Below, piece by piece: positions 33,901 to 48,900 of a stretch of 64,000 nucleotides of DNA (its first letter is position 1; each line of letters begins with the position of its first letter). The DNA lies in assembly GCA_947561395.2 (NCBI GenBank), contig OX387186.1, positions 50,177,220 to 50,241,219 of the forward strand, written 5' to 3'. The notes under the pieces are model-generated. The model was given only the letters and a program-made list of their open reading frames with translations. It was not told the DNA's origin and did not search any database. Source of the DNA: Buxus sempervirens. Lineage: Eukaryota; Streptophyta; Magnoliopsida; Buxales; Buxaceae. The position numbers and the translations under genes were made by a program.

Positions 33901-36900
33901 GAAGAGGCTTGCGGAGGGGTGAAGCAGTTGGGGTCCTTTCGTTCTTCAGGGAGGTTTTTAGGTGGGTTCTCCATGAAATGGAAGGAGGAGAACCATGCAA
34001 AGATTCCTCGAGCAGTGGTTTTGTGGGATGTGGCAACCAAATATGAGGTGAGCATATATCTTCTCGGTGAAGGTCAATCCATGAATCTTGAGTCAAGGAA
34101 GACGATGCATGTGGATCAGTTTAGGAGTGGGAGTATATTTAGAAGCTATAACGATGCAGTTGCAAAAGGTGACGGGAGGAAGAAGACGACCTGTGTTGAT
34201 GGGGTAGCCAATCACCCCCGATGTGGTGATTCGAATTTAATTTTCGGAGTATCCAAACACCCCCTAAGTAGTGATGGATGGGGTGAGACTAAGGGTAGGA
34301 AGCATGGGCCAAGTAAGAATGTGTTGGGCCTGAATGGCTATTTGAGCCTAAAGGGCAATATGGGTTGTAGGGTGAAGTGTTAAGGGCCCTTTAGCTGTGT
34401 TGAGGTGGAAGAGTTTATGGACTTGTAGGATAATGTAAAGGAAGTTTGTTGTGAGGGGGTCATCCCCAGATTGCCCGGGGATCAGGCGATCAACAGAGCA
34501 GGCGACGATGAGGGGTTGCAAAGTCGTTCTGAATTAGAAGGAGGCGAGATTGCGAGATTGGGTGCTTCTCAGTCGGCACAGGAGTTTCACTCGGATTGTG
34601 TGGGTCTCGATGAAGATGGGGCGCAGCAGATAATTCAAAAAGTTAATGAAGTGTGGAAGACGCAAGTGTTCGAGTGGGTTGAAGCCACACTAGACGACCT
34701 TTAGAGGTTTGTGTCTCCCGATTATGGCACCAAAGGGAGGCGTTAGGCGATCTCTTCTTCCCCTTCTTTTTGTTCTAATTGCGAGTTGAGCAGGGATTTG
34801 CCGATGAAGGGGGTTAGTGGTGGTGTTAATTCAACAGCACATAATGTCGGTTTGGGTGGGTCTATTGCCTCTGAGAAGGGAAGAAGTTGTGATGATGCAA
34901 ATGAAGGAAAGTCCTAGATCAAATGCTATTCCAAACGCTACAAACAGAAGGGTAAAGCTGTAGTCTCGTCATCTTTGGGTAAGGTTAGCCGGTGGGAGGT
35001 AGAGTCTAGTAGAACCGCTAAGGTTCGAGGGGGTATACTGAGGGTTGATCCATTTTTCTCCTGCTTGCCCCACGATTAGTTGGCTTCATTGAGCGGGATG
35101 TGTACACTTCGAAAGCTCTTCTCCCGTCCCATGATGGCTTCAGTCTAGGTATGTTTCCTAAGTATTGTTATCATATGGATGATTGTTTATTATCTCAATT
35201 ACCTTAAGTGGTTATCACCGCGAGTCAAGATATGGTTTTCAGTGCTGATGGGCCACAATCAATGGATGAAAGGAAGGAGAATCCCGACGTTCCTGTAGGT
35301 GAAGATGAGGGGTTTGGTCAGGGAGGCAGTTATCGGGAAAGACGAGAGGGTGAGGAGTCCAAGAAGGTGTGGGATAGGATGAGTTTGTTTTCGGAAAGGG
35401 TTATTGAAGAGGTTGAAGGTGTTCGGATTGCAATTCCAGATGTGGTGGAAGAGTTTAAAGAGTCGTTCCTAAAGGGTTCCGTGGGTGTTCCATGAAGATT
35501 TTGAGTTGGAACATTAGGGGATTGGGGGGAAGGGAAAAGAAGTTGGCGGTTAGAGAAATGTGTAAGAAATGGAAACCCGAAGTGGTCGTTATTGTGGAGT
35601 CAAAATTAGAGGTTGTGGATCGGAGATTGGTGAGAAGGGTGTGGGGGATTGGTGGTATTGATTGGCTAATTCTTCCCTCTTCGGGTAGGTCTGGGGGTAT
35701 TTTGGTGTTGTCGGATACCGTTTGTGTCAATTTGTTGTCCAGTTAGATGGGTGTGTTTTCGATGTATTTGGATTTTGAATTCACATCGGATAATTTCAAG
35801 TGGTCAATGTCAGCAGTTTATGGGCCTTGTCGAGCTAGGGGTAGGGAGAGATTTGGCAAGAGTTAAATAGCCAAGCCCAAAGGATCAATCTACCTTGGGT
35901 GGTCGTCAGTGACTTTAATGTGTATAGATACTCCCATGAGTCAAGCAATGCAAGGACCAGGGTCATTAGGAGTATAAGGGATTTTTATAATTGGATTCAA
36001 CAGTGCGAATTAATTGATTATCCATTGCAGGGTGGTCAGTTTACTTGGTCTAACCTCCAAGTTCCTCTGTTGTGCTCTAAACTTGATAGATGTTTAGCTT
36101 CCGGTTCTTGGGATGGTCATTTTATGCATGTTGTCCAGATGCTACTTCCTAGAATGGTATCAGATCATTTTCCGGTGTTGTTGTCTAATGAGTTTAGGCA
36201 TGGTGGGCCGATTCCATTCCGTTTTTGAAAACATATGGCTTGAACATCCGTCATTTTCAAACTTAGTGAAGGAGTCATGGAGGGAAGGAAGGAGAAGTGT
36301 TGGTTGGGCAGATTTTTCTTTCATACAGTATTTAAAAAATGTCAAATGTAAAGTGAAAGCATGGAATAAGGAAAGTTTTGGAAGAGTGGAAATAATGAAA
36401 AAAGAGGCGATGGAGGAATTAGGGTTGTTGGATATTAAGGAAGGAAGTGGGGTATGGGACTTTCAAGATTGGGCAAGAAGGGTGGAGGTTGAAGAGAGGT
36501 TGGGAAGAATCTTGAAAACGAAGAAATTCATCGGAGGCAAAAATCAAGAATTAAGTGGCTGAAAGAGGGAGACGGGAACACTTCATTCTTTCATAAGATA
36601 GCTAGTGGGAGAAGAATCAAGAATTCTATTTCTAGATTAGTAGAAGTGGATGGGAGAGAGGTGGAGGATTTGGATGAAATTGGTAACTCTTTGTGTCAGT
36701 TTTATGCTGATCTTGATAGATCTGAACAAAGGAATTGATTTAAATTAAAGGAGTGTGGCCAAACGAAGTTAAGCAATCAAGTAAGAGATTGGATGGAAAG
36801 GGAGTTTGAGATGGAGAAAATTAAGACGACTGTGTGGGAAATGGAAGGGATAAGGCTCCTGGGCCTGATGGCTTTTCAATTGAGTTTTTTAAGAGGAATT

Positions 36901-39900
36901 GGGAGATTGTTAAGGAGGATTTAATAAAAGTGTTTCGAGAGTTTCATTCGAATGATGTCATCCACAAGGCTACCAATGCTACTATCTTAGTACTCAATTC
37001 CCAAGAGTCTTGGAGCAATTAGAATTAAGGATTTTAGACCCATTAGTCTTACGACTAGTGCGTATAAGATTCTGGTTGAGGTGCTCTCCATAAGAGTGAA
37101 AGTTGTGTTGCCAAAGGTGATATCTGCAAATCAGAGTGCTTTTGTTGAAGGTAGGCAAATTGTGGATTGTGCTTTGATTGCCAATGAATGCATAGAAAGT
37201 AGGCAGCGGTCGGGGGATCTAGTGTTAGTGTGCAAATTGGATATAGAGAAAGCTAATGATCGAGTTGAGTGGAAGTTTATCAATTCAGTCTTTGAATGGA
37301 AAGGCTTTGGTGTTAGATGGAGGCGATGGGTTCGCAGGTGTTTAGAAAAGGTTCATTTTTCCATTCTTCTCAATGGGTTGTGTTTAAGGCTTTTTCCCAT
37401 CTTCAAGGGGTATTTGGCAAGGTGATCCATTACCCCCTTTCTTGTTTACTTTGATAGCTGAGGTATTACATAGTTTTCTCTTGAGTGGGGTGGAGGGTGG
37501 ATTGATCCAAGATTTCCGGGTAGGGATAAGTGGTCCTAGAGTTACTCATCTCCAATTTGCTAATGATACTCTAGTTTTTTTAGAGGCATCTAGAGACCAG
37601 GTTGTATGGTTGGAGAGCATTTTGCATACTTTCCACATGGTTTCAAGGTTAAGAGTTAATTGGGGGAAGAGTTCTGTCGCTGGGATAAATAATAGGGAAG
37701 AAGAGATTGAGGTGGTTAGCCAGATTTTAGGTTGTCAGGTAGCTTCATGGACTTTGTCATATTTGGGTTTGCCCCTTGGTGCCTCCCCTTGTAGTATTAG
37801 TTTCTGGTAGCCAATCATTGAGAGGGTGGAGAAGAGACTTGCAATTTGGAAAAGGAACTATTTGTCTATGGGGGGTCGCATCACTTTAATCAAGGCGGTT
37901 CTTGTTAATTTACCAATTTATTTTATGTCTTTGTTCCGGATGCCTAGGCGGGTTGTCTCTATCATTGAGAAAGCTCAAAGGGATTTCCTATGGGAGGGTG
38001 GGGGTGCTAAGAAGATGCATTTGGTGGGTTGGGCAAATGTGTGTTTGGAGAGGGAGAAAGGTGATTTAGGATTGGGCAAGGTAGCTTCTTGGAACTCCTC
38101 CTTGTTAGCCAAATGGTTGTGGCGTTTCAGCACTGAACAAGAGAGTCTTTGGCACAAGGTGATCGTCAGCAAATGCGGTGTTGATGTTAATGGACGGTCA
38201 ATAAATGTAAGGGCACGTCCTTATGGAAATAGTCTTTGGAAAGCTATCATGGGAATGGCTTATTTGTTTTACCCTCATATCAGAATTTTAGTTGGGTCCA
38301 GTTGCTTAGTTCTTTTTTTGGCATGATCGGTGGTGGGGCAATACAGTGTTGTCGAGTCTCTTTCCACATTTGTTTTCTCTAGCCATTCATCCTGCAGCCT
38401 TTGTGGCTGATGTTTTGTCCATGCCTGGGTCTAGTTTATCATGGAACCTGGTCTTTAGGAGAGGTCTTCGTGAAGCTGAATTGGAAGATTTGGATTCTCT
38501 TCTACATATGTTGAAGGATGTGTCTATTGATTCTTCTATTGCCGATAAGGTTATTTGGTCTTCTTCTTCATCTAGTATCTTTTCCTGTAGATCTTTCTTT
38601 AAATTGCTCAATTAGGCCGGTCCCTCCACTTCAGTTTCCTTTTTTGTTTCTCAGTTATGGAAGCCAAAGGCCGGCGTCCACCCCCCCCAACACCAAGATT
38701 AAGGCGTTTCTGTGGACAGCCATCCTATACATGATTAATACGGGTGACCAGCCCCAAGGAAGATGGAAGACAAAAGCTTTATCTCCTCACTTGTGTTGTA
38801 TGTGTTTGGAATCTGGGGAGAGTATAGATCATCTATTCGTGCAGTGTTGGTTCGCTAGTGCTATGTGGATGCGGTTGTTCCAGATGATTGGAGTTTCTGG
38901 GGTTCTTCCAAACACTCTTATAGCTTTGTTTGCTCAATGGAGAATTAGAGGGATTGGGAAGATGGGTATGATCCATTTTCCATGCTGTTGTTTGGTATAT
39001 TTGGCTAGAGCGTAATAGTCGGATATTCCAAGATTTGAGATCATCTGTGGAGCAGGTGTTTGACTCTATTTTAGTGGCAGCAGCTTCATGGATGACAGTT
39101 CTACCAGAATTTAGAGGCGCCCAGGTTGTGGATATAGTGCGTGAGTGGCATAGGTGGTGTTTTTCTTCCTCCCTCTTGGGGGATGGAGGGGAGTGAGGAG
39201 GTGTTAGGTGAGATTATGGAGGGGTTTATTGTACAGGGATATCTGAATTTTGGATATTGGAGTTGAATGCCTTATTCAGTTTCGGTTCCTTCTCTTGTGT
39301 TGTTCTAGTTGGTCATTGGGGCTCTTGGTTGGGAGACGGTTGTTTCAGATTGTATTTCATTTGGTGGGGTAGGTTTTGGTGATGATTTGTTCATATATCG
39401 GGCAGTCATTGTAGAGGTTTGTTGTACATTCTATCTTTATATATATTATCATACTATCGTTACTCATAAAAAAAAAGATTATATCAAAATAATTATTTTA
39501 ACTATAAAAGCAATCAGGATTCAGGAGTTCAGTCCAGAATAATTATTTGAACAATGAAAACAATTTGGAACCCAATCTGGAATGACATGCATTACAATAA
39601 TATTAAAATTTATAAAAATAGTTAGGAACTCAGTCCAGAGTGGCATATCATAACCTGGAATGTGTTCTTGGTTTATGCAACAGTCCAGAACTCAGCCTAG
39701 ACTTTCTGTGGTAGTCAACAGGGGAACCCATCCTAGACTTGTTGATTAATACTGTTTTTAATTAATTTATACACTATCAATAATATCTACAATTGAACTA
39801 GCTCCATTTTTTTTTATAAGTCCTAGTTAACAAAAGTAGATTTTAGTTTGACCTATATCTTCATAAATTCTTTCTTTAGTATTAGTTACATTATTCCTAA

Positions 39901-42900
39901 TTATTTAGCCACTTATTTATATTTTTGCAATTTAATTTAATTTAATTAACCACAGGTTCTGTTAACTAGAATTGTCTGCCCTGGATTCTTTGATTTAGTT
40001 TACTTATGTCAAATGAGTTTGTCAACTAAATTTTTATACCTGTACAAATCCACTAAAACGGTCGACTGGAATTCCATATGGGTTTGTCTTATTTTATTTC
40101 TTTCTTTTTAATTTTTTTATGAGTGTAGTCAGCCATACTGTGATTGCCTTGACTACAATCTCTTACCATGGTTGTATTTTGTTTATTTATTTATTTTATA
40201 ACCTGATTGGCCATGCTAAGAGGCCATAGATGGGGTGATTGTCATGGAATTGTCATAGCCAACCACAGATGTTTTTGACCATTTTTTGTTTTTAAATTTC
40301 TTTTCACATAGTTGGCCATGCTATGGGATGGTTGACCATAGTCATGTGATTGGCCATGGCTTGGTTGATCATGCCCATGTTTCTCAATTTGTAAAAGCTG
40401 AATACCTTAAAATTTATAAGTCGACAGCCAAGGTTGGAATGGATGTCTACCATTTCTTTTTTTTCTCTAATGTTCTATCGACAATATGTAATAATCGACA
40501 TTCAGATTTTCTACCATTGAACCAATCGAGCATATGCCACAATTAATCAGTGAACATTCACTACATGATATGAAACATAAAACTGTTCTGTTGTGATTTT
40601 TATTAATTCCAAAACAGTTCAGCACAAAATTAACGTGATTCCTACCATGTAACTATATGAATCAAATGTTTCTGCAATGAAGGAATCCCAAGATCTTGAT
40701 ATTTTGTTCATCCGACTTTTTCTGTTATCCAAAATCATCAAAATAGAACAAGTTGCAGATTCCACCTACCTCTTATTTGCAGAAATTTCTGTCTACGCTT
40801 ATCCTCACGAAAATCCCAAAATCTGCACTACCAACTTCTCCCAAGGCTGTACGTGTGGAGCTTCTCTTTCTCCTCTCCCATTTTTCCAACTTTCAGGAAT
40901 AAGGAAAACAAAGAAAAGAAACAATAAGCCTTAAAATTGAGTTTTAGGGTATTTTTTTAATTGTGAAATTTTTCTAAAACAACCTTAGCCCCTAATGGTC
41001 TGAATACCCAGTAGTTTGGGCTTTAAGTTTTGATCCAAATTATTTATCAATTGTGTCATTCAGCCCAGTTGTGGATCTTTAAATTATTAATAGTTAATTT
41101 GAATTTATTAAAATGACTAAATTATCCTTAGATTAGTTCTAGCTCATTACATTGGTAGATCTGAGAAGGTGTAAGGGAGCAATCATTGAAAGATCTCAAA
41201 GAGTAAAGGGAGGGCAAAAATTACCTGGAAGGATTCAGTCGTCAAGATCTCATAATTTGATTGATGATATAGTTTTTGACAGACTGAGATGGAGGAGACT
41301 GGCTGAGTAAGGCATTTTGTTAATGTTTTTATTTTTATGTACTGTTTTGTGTTTTTTTCTATCTATCTTTACATTTAATACATTCATATTCAGTTTCTGT
41401 TCAAAAAATAGGCACATAACTTCATATTACTGGAAGTAAATCCGACTTGCAGTAGAATCTGTTAGTGTTTTGACTGCTATTTTAGTCAATGTTTTCTTTT
41501 AAGATTTTCCTTGATTTATAGTTTTAATTTTATATTTCTGATCATGTTCTATATATCTAGAAATGTTCATGTTTTGTGGACCTGTAAATTTTTGGAGGTG
41601 GAACGATTTTTTGAATTGTAAATTTTCATTTGTGCAAATGTAAACTATTGACATATATGTGTTGAATATCTTCTAATTTTAACTTAAAATGTATTTGGTT
41701 TTGGTTCTTGGGACATCGAAAATTATTTTTATCATTTCCTTGTTCTTATGTTTTTTCCCTTTTTATCGTTTTGAAGGTTAATATGACAGACAAGTCTGCC
41801 ATGAAAGAGGCTCGTCTGAATGAAATTGAGGCAGAAATGGCACGTTCTCGGTCTCTTTGTACTCGTTTAACACAGGTAATTTCATGGTGTTATGACAATC
41901 TGTTTTACATGAGATTACAACATCTACTAAAAGGAATCTGTCAGTACCTAACTAACCTCCTCCATCTTTGAGGAAGCCAGCTAGGTGAAAATTCTTCAAG
42001 TTCAGGAGACCAGCTATTTGCCTTCAGCACTAGGTCTGTAAACAGCTAAGAAGAGGAAAAGCAAAGTTGTTTTGCAGAAAAACAAAACTGGAATGTAACA
42101 AGTACCAAAACTACCAAATTTTGAGAAATGGATGCAAGGATTTACTGCTGAACCTGTGCACATAAGAAAAGCTTTCTCTCTTTTTCTGTTTTTCATAAAT
42201 CTAAAATTGATACTGCAGTCAAAGGTCGTTCAGATTTAGTGTTCCCAGTGTTGTTACTGCTGTAAAATATCTTGATTGTGGGAGGTATTGACATGTTCCA
42301 ATGCAGAGCACAGCCATACTAAAAATTAATATGTTATTTAATTAATTGCATTACTAGATAAAAGTAAGAAAATGCAAAATGTGGGTGAATTTTTTATGCT
42401 TAGCACATGTGCTTTAATTTTTTGACATTTGATGTGCGTTAGTTTAGGTCTATATGGAGGAAAAAAAAAAAAACTATTGGATGCTCTTTCATTTTGGTTT
42501 TTATGTACAAAGATACCTTGATCAAACAATTGTGCGTTCGTATGGGGCCCCCGAATTTCTTAACATGCCAAAAACAATGAACCACGGACATTGTAGCAAT
42601 TGACATGGTCTGAAATTTGGTGGCTTAATTAGGCGTATTTTTAAATTTCCTGTAGTGCTGTAGAATTTCATTTGGAAGGAACATATGTGAGACTTATTGA
42701 GTGTTGCTCAAGTGAATTAATTTCCTGTAGTGCTGCAGAATTTCATTTGGAAGGAACATATGTGAGACTTATTGAGTGTTGCTCAAGTGAATTATCATCC
42801 TTATGTATCTATTTCCAGGACGTACTCCTGGATCCATCTCTGGAAGACAAAGTTATTTGGACCCCTAATCATAATTGTCATGTCTATTACAAACCCTTCT

Positions 42901-45900
42901 GTTCTATTTCCAGGAAGGACCGGTCAATTCATTTGGGTCTTTGCTTCTTTACTTCTCTTTTGAAACCAGCCAGCTGTACCAAAGATTAAAGTCAATACAG
43001 CTGATATTGTTCAAAGAAGGAAAACGAATTTGCTTTATCCCCTACCATCTGCTTCTTGTGCTGATCCTATTGGGAGTCCATAGATCACTTGCTTTTGCAC
43101 TGCCCTATTGTGTGTGTAAGATGTGGGAGTATTTTATATCGCTCATTGGTATTTCTTGGGTTATTCCTGAGTCTTTACTCATGTTTTTCTCACAGTGGTG
43201 TTTCCCTGGTATTCAGAAGAGAGGGAAAGTTGTCTATACCTTCTAATTCCATGATATTGTGTGGCATGTATGGCTAGAAAGGAATAAAAGGATTTTTTAG
43301 GGATTGAGTTTCATATTGGAAAGTTTAATTGATGTTATCGAAGCATCCACGTCCTTGTGGGTAATGGTTATACCGGAATTCACTGGTGTACCTACTCCAG
43401 ATTTCTTGATAAATCAGCAGGATATTTGCTTTTCTTGATCAACTATTTTGACTAGTTCAGCGAGATGGTGCCCTCCCTCCCGCTGCGACCATCAAATTGA
43501 ATTTTGATGGGTGTTCCAATGTAAATTCTGGTACTTTGTGAATTGGCAGAGTGTTTAGAGATTTACTATGCACCATTGTTATTGCCTTCTCTGAACTTTG
43601 TGGAGAAGGTCTATCTATTTTTGCAGAATTGGCAGCATGTGGAAGGGACTAGAAATTGCTAAGTCAGAAGGATACAATGATTTATTAGTGGAATGGGATT
43701 GTGCAGCTATACTACAATGGATGTCAGCAAATGTGTAGAGCCCTTGGAGAGTGAGACACTTAGCGCTTAAGGTTAGATCCTTTGGACTTGAGCTGAACGC
43801 CTCGTTCAAGAGAGTACCAAGATCAGCAGACTTTTTGGCAGAGAAGCTTGCTATATAGGGGTGGAGAGAGCTAATCTTTTTGTGGTTTGTCCTCTTGACA
43901 ATACAAGGGAGAATGTTTTTTGGGGTGGGTGGTTTGGGAATATCTTAAGGTAACTTCTGGGTAATCATTGTAATTCACTGCATACTTTTTAATAACTAAA
44001 ACTTCGTGTTGTCTCATCAGAAAAAACGAAATGAAAGTGTTGTTCACGTAAGTGATAAGATAAAGGAAAGTAGGTTAAGATGGTTGGGGCATGTGAAGCA
44101 AGACTTAGGAGGTAGTTGTAGAATGTATGAGAGATAATCCATTGAAAATATCTGAAAAGACAAAGGAAAGACTAAAAAGAGTGTGGATGGAATTCAAGGT
44201 TTAAAATCTCAGTCTCAGGCTTGGCATTGACCCTGCTCGAGAACGAGTTGAGTCGGCTGATACAGTCAGTATCGATCAAGTTAGGGCCGAGTTTGCTCGA
44301 CTGACCTAGAAAAGAAAAAAAAACAAAAAACAAAATAAGACTTGCAGAGTTGGACTTCAGTTCTTCGTTTTCTTCTTTTTTCTTCGTCTTGCTCTTGTTC
44401 TTTTTCTTTTTCTTCTTCGTTCTTTTTTTTTTTTTTGGGTAAATTTTTTTTTTCTTTTAAGAAATTAAGTAGTAGGTGTAAAGATGTGAGCTCAAGAATG
44501 TCAAAAATGGTGTACCAAGTTAAAAAGCCTCTACTGAGTTGCTCGAAACATCTTGGGTGATATCAAGACGCCTCGGGTGAGATGTCTCGGTATTGCCCGA
44601 GACGTCTTGTACTTGACAAGACTTGGCCGAGTCTTCGTGATACTCGGCACGGCAAGACTTAGCTGAGTCTTTGCAAGTCTCATATGTACTCTCGTTATTG
44701 GTTCCCTTCAAGCCGATACCAAGTCAACTCGGCCAATACTTCTTGGTATCAATTGAGTTTTAAAAATGATGATGGAGTCAGTTTCAAAGAATTTGGATAC
44801 TAATAAGTTGACTTAAGATATGGTTTTTTTGATAGTTTAGCATGAGCGGGATCCATGTTATGGAACCAAATTTGTTGGAACAAAGAAATTCTTTGGAGGA
44901 GGGAAGAATGTAGAATCTTGAATTTTTGAATATAATAATATAATAAAATAAATCTAAATATTGGAGAATAAATTAAATAAATCTAAAAATATTAAGGAGT
45001 AATTATTTAATCTAAGTATTTGGAGAATTAGTATTTTAATCCATAGATATATTAGTAATTAAATAAATAATAATAATTTTGAGTAATTAGGAATTTAAAT
45101 AGTAGCTTCAATTAATTGAAAGATTAATTATGGATTTGACTTTAAGAAGAGTTAAATAGTAATTAATAGTAATAGAAAAGTAAATAATTGATTTAGATTA
45201 ATTGGGAGAATAAATTAAATATAAATTAATTAAGTAAAATAGATTGAGAGAAATTTTATTAGATCTAAGTTGGGTTAGGTTTGAATTTAAATAGCAATAA
45301 TTATGGCTTAATAGAAGGAAAAGGGCCTATTGATAACTATATTTAATTTGGGGCCTTAATTTCTGAAATAAGTAAGATTATGATGTGTTTGGGGCCTTTA
45401 ACTATTTTTTGTTTTTTGGTTTTCAACTGATTGGTTGAGTTGAAATTGAAAACCATGATATTTAGAGAAGTCCATTTTCTACATATGGCGTTCACTATCT
45501 AAAAGTGGGCAGCATCTGTCTGATTATGGTGTCCACTATCTGCAGTTGGCCAAAATCCGTCTATTGATGGTGCTCACAGTGTATACAAGAAGGCCATAAG
45601 ATTAGCTATGCAAGATCAATTAATGGTTTGTCTATAGCATCCGTAGGTTTTTCATTTAATTTCTTGCATTTGGATTTGGATTTTAATTTTTAAATTATTA
45701 GAGAGTTATAGACTTTTATGTCCAATTAAGGAATTTTTTTTCTTCATTTTTATTTGATATGTATGATCACTTTAAGGAGTATATATATGATCCCTATCAG
45801 AATTGAATTGTAATTTTATGAATTTTTTGCATCTGCAAAAAAAGAAAAGATTTGAAATTTTACTGTTAAAAGAAATTGCTCTTGTTTCAACTTGACAGAA

Positions 45901-48900
45901 ACGATTCACATCTGAATAATAAATTTGATTTGTAGGCTGATTTATTTTAGAATCTAAATATATTTTTAATTTTCTAGCAGAAGTTAAATTATCCTTATGA
46001 ATTAGGAGGTCTGTAATATACTTAATTTATTTTCTTCTACGCTTATCATATCTCTCTTTTTTCATTTTTTTTATAAAATAAGTTTTGGAGGCTTTAAAAG
46101 CTTTTATTTCAAAGTCTTTGCCTTTTTGAAAGACTGAAACTTTCCATTCAAAAGGATATGCACAATAAAACTCTTCATTTTCTTTGAAAACTTAAAGGAG
46201 GTCCATGCTTAATGTTGGTATCTGGAAACTGTTGACTACTAGTCATTCTTGATTGTATTTGTGCACATATTTGGTGGATCTGTCTTGAATAAATTGATGT
46301 TCTTGTCATGTCGACTGTGCAAAGTCCCATTTATCCTTGGTTGTCATCTTCAAATATTTCCCATCCTCGCATTTTATTGGATGCATGCATTTTACGTTAA
46401 GTCCAATCTATTCATCATTATCATGCTTAAATGTTTCTCCCTTTTCACATTTTATTGACTGGATGCGTTTTACATGATTTAATGTTTTAAATTTGTATAT
46501 GTGAAGGAGAAGGAACTTATTGAGAGACACAACAATTGGCTCAATGAAGAGTTAACAGCTAAAGCTGGGAGTCTCATGGAGCTGCGTAAAACACAGAATG
46601 ATCTAGAGGCAGACATGTCTGCTAAACTTGCTGATGTATGTGTTATGGACCATTCCTTCCAATTACTTGGTTAATCTATCGTCTAATCTTTTCAATATCA
46701 TTTCTCAGGTTGAGAGACAGTTTAATGAATGTTCAAACTCTTTAAAGTGGTATAAAGAAAGAGTCAGAGAGCTTGAAAATAAACTAGCATTGGTGCAAGA
46801 GGTATGGCTTGTTCTAAAGAACATTTATTTTTGTTTCATTTTAATTGTTGTGTACTTCGATTTTTCATTTGTTATTTTTTTTTTAATTTTTCATGGTGGC
46901 TCATGTAGGAATTTTGCTCATCAAAAGATGCTTCTGCTGCGAATGAAGAGCGCTTGTCTGCTGAAATATCAACGGTGAGCCCTGACGCTTCCCAAATTGA
47001 AAAAAATAGAAAGAAAAAATAAAAAAAATAAAATTGAAGTATTTTAAAATATATTTCTCCATGCGTTTGTGGAGATTTTGATTTTTTGCTAGTTCATGGA
47101 TTACGAAATATGTTTCAAGTATAGTATATATTTGATTGGAACGAACATGTTTTGTATTGGTGATGTCTAGGTACTTGTCAATCGGTTTTTATTTTTTGTT
47201 TTTATCATGTACAAGATTGTTTGAACTGCTTCCATATTTATTCTGGTTTACCTATTTTTTGTCTTTTATTATTATTTTTTACCTTTCCTTGTCTGTTTGC
47301 CTCCCCACTTGTGGGGGAAGGCTACATACATCAGATCCTCCCCAGACCCTGCACAGTGGCAGGAGCCTTGTGCACTAAGCTAGGCCCTGCCGCGCACAGC
47401 CCCCTCCTCCTCCTCTCTCTTTTTTCTGTTAGTTTTGTTTTCATGCCTGTTGCAGTTGGTTGGTAGTTGCATTTTTATGTTCTTCCTTATATTATATCTT
47501 TCTTTATTCGTGAAATAAAGAAGTTATAGTTTAGTGTAGCGAGTGTACTTTGTGTTATACTGACATGCGTCTGGGAATTATTAGTCCTGATACCAAGGCT
47601 GGCTAAGGGGGAGCAATTGCATTTTGGTTGGCAGCTACCACAAAACTTTTGCTAAATCCCTTATGGCATGAATCGTGAGCCATTGTAGATAAGAAAAGTT
47701 GGTTAAATGGGTTGGGTATGTGAAGGGTGTCAGAACCCCAATTTTGGGGGTTTTAATTACAAAAACAGAGAAAGGAAGTTTTTGAAATAAAAGTTTGAAA
47801 ATAGGGGAAAAGTGAAAATCTGGAAATAAAACCCTAAACTTTTTACAATATCAAAAGGGGAATCAACTTTTTCAAATTTACAAAAATTTGCCCCTGGATC
47901 TCAAGGAACATACAATTTCCTTTTTTTGATTGTAGGTTGCTATTTTGGCAACCAAAATCAAAGTAAATGGTGCCAAGATGGGTCCTATTACCAAATGAAG
48001 AGATTGAGAGAAGAATTAGAAGTTTTATTTAGGTTTTTAGTAGTTTTTCAGATTTCAGAATTTTCCCATTGCTGAAAACTTCCGAAATCCAAATCTCTTG
48101 CTCTCGACTCTTCTCTTGATCTCTGGCTCTCTCTCTTTCTTTCGATTTGATTCTCCTAAGTCTGAAATACTCCAAAGATCTGGGGATTTGCTTTCTAATA
48201 TGCTGTAACCCTCTCTCTCTCTTTCTACCGTAAGCAATCAGCCCCTATAAATGGGGGGCTTCTTCCATTTTGAAGGGGATCTTCGTCTGTTGGGAATTTT
48301 CGGAACCTCTCTCAGACACACAGATTTCTTCCTCTTGCTTGCAGCTCCTCTCTCACCTCCGTCACCCTCTTTCTCTCGCGCCATCTCTCTGTTATAGCCC
48401 TCTCACGGTTGCAACTCCTTACGGCGCCAACCCCTCTGTCGCACCCTTCGCTGTTAACATCTACTGCTGCTACCGCCCTGTTGTTGGAGTACTCTCATCC
48501 TGTCGCAATAGTGCGAATATTCTTTCGTTGCATCGCACCTTCTGAGTAGGCTCTCTCTCTCTGCGGCAATTGATTTCTGTCTTTTGAACTTTCTTTTTCT
48601 TCTATGCAAGTTGTCTTCCTATTTGGTCATAGACGAGCTTTCATTTTCTGGAGACAGAAGCTGTTAGACTGATTCTGTAAACATCTTTGTTCATCTGAAT
48701 CTGGTAATTCCCTAATTATCATTTTTCTATGGTGCCTGGTGAATGGTTTTCTAGGTTGGCTTAATCTAAATATGGGCTTTTTAAGTTTTTTTCTTTCTCT
48801 GTGTGGCTGTTATGGTTCAATTAATCTGCTGGTTGACAATGAGATGATAAAGTTTTAATTGTCATAAGACTAGTTTCAATAATGGTATGACTGTTATGTC

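Larger units (their letters stand above)
33400..39477 (+). mobile_element. L1-type LINE, near full length, in NUA intron 2
   Basis: About 6 kb in the same sense as NUA. Order: a 5' UTR, an ORF1-like frame (33553-34383), endonuclease (35492-36228), reverse transcriptase (about 36560-38000), thumb and connection (37826-38330), zinc-finger zf-RVT region (about 38640-38900), then a 3' UTR ending in poly-A near 39468-39477. Numerous stops and frameshifts. Ends and target duplication were not resolved at the 5' side. Confidence 0.88.

Noticed and set aside
44342..44560. Ser/Phe-rich signal-peptide-like frame
   Set aside because: Arises from a CTT/T-rich tract inside a TIR element.
48055..48545. 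Short frames near 48.1-48.5 kb as genes
   Set aside because: They lie in the U3/R region of a solo LTR and come from CT-rich leader sequence.
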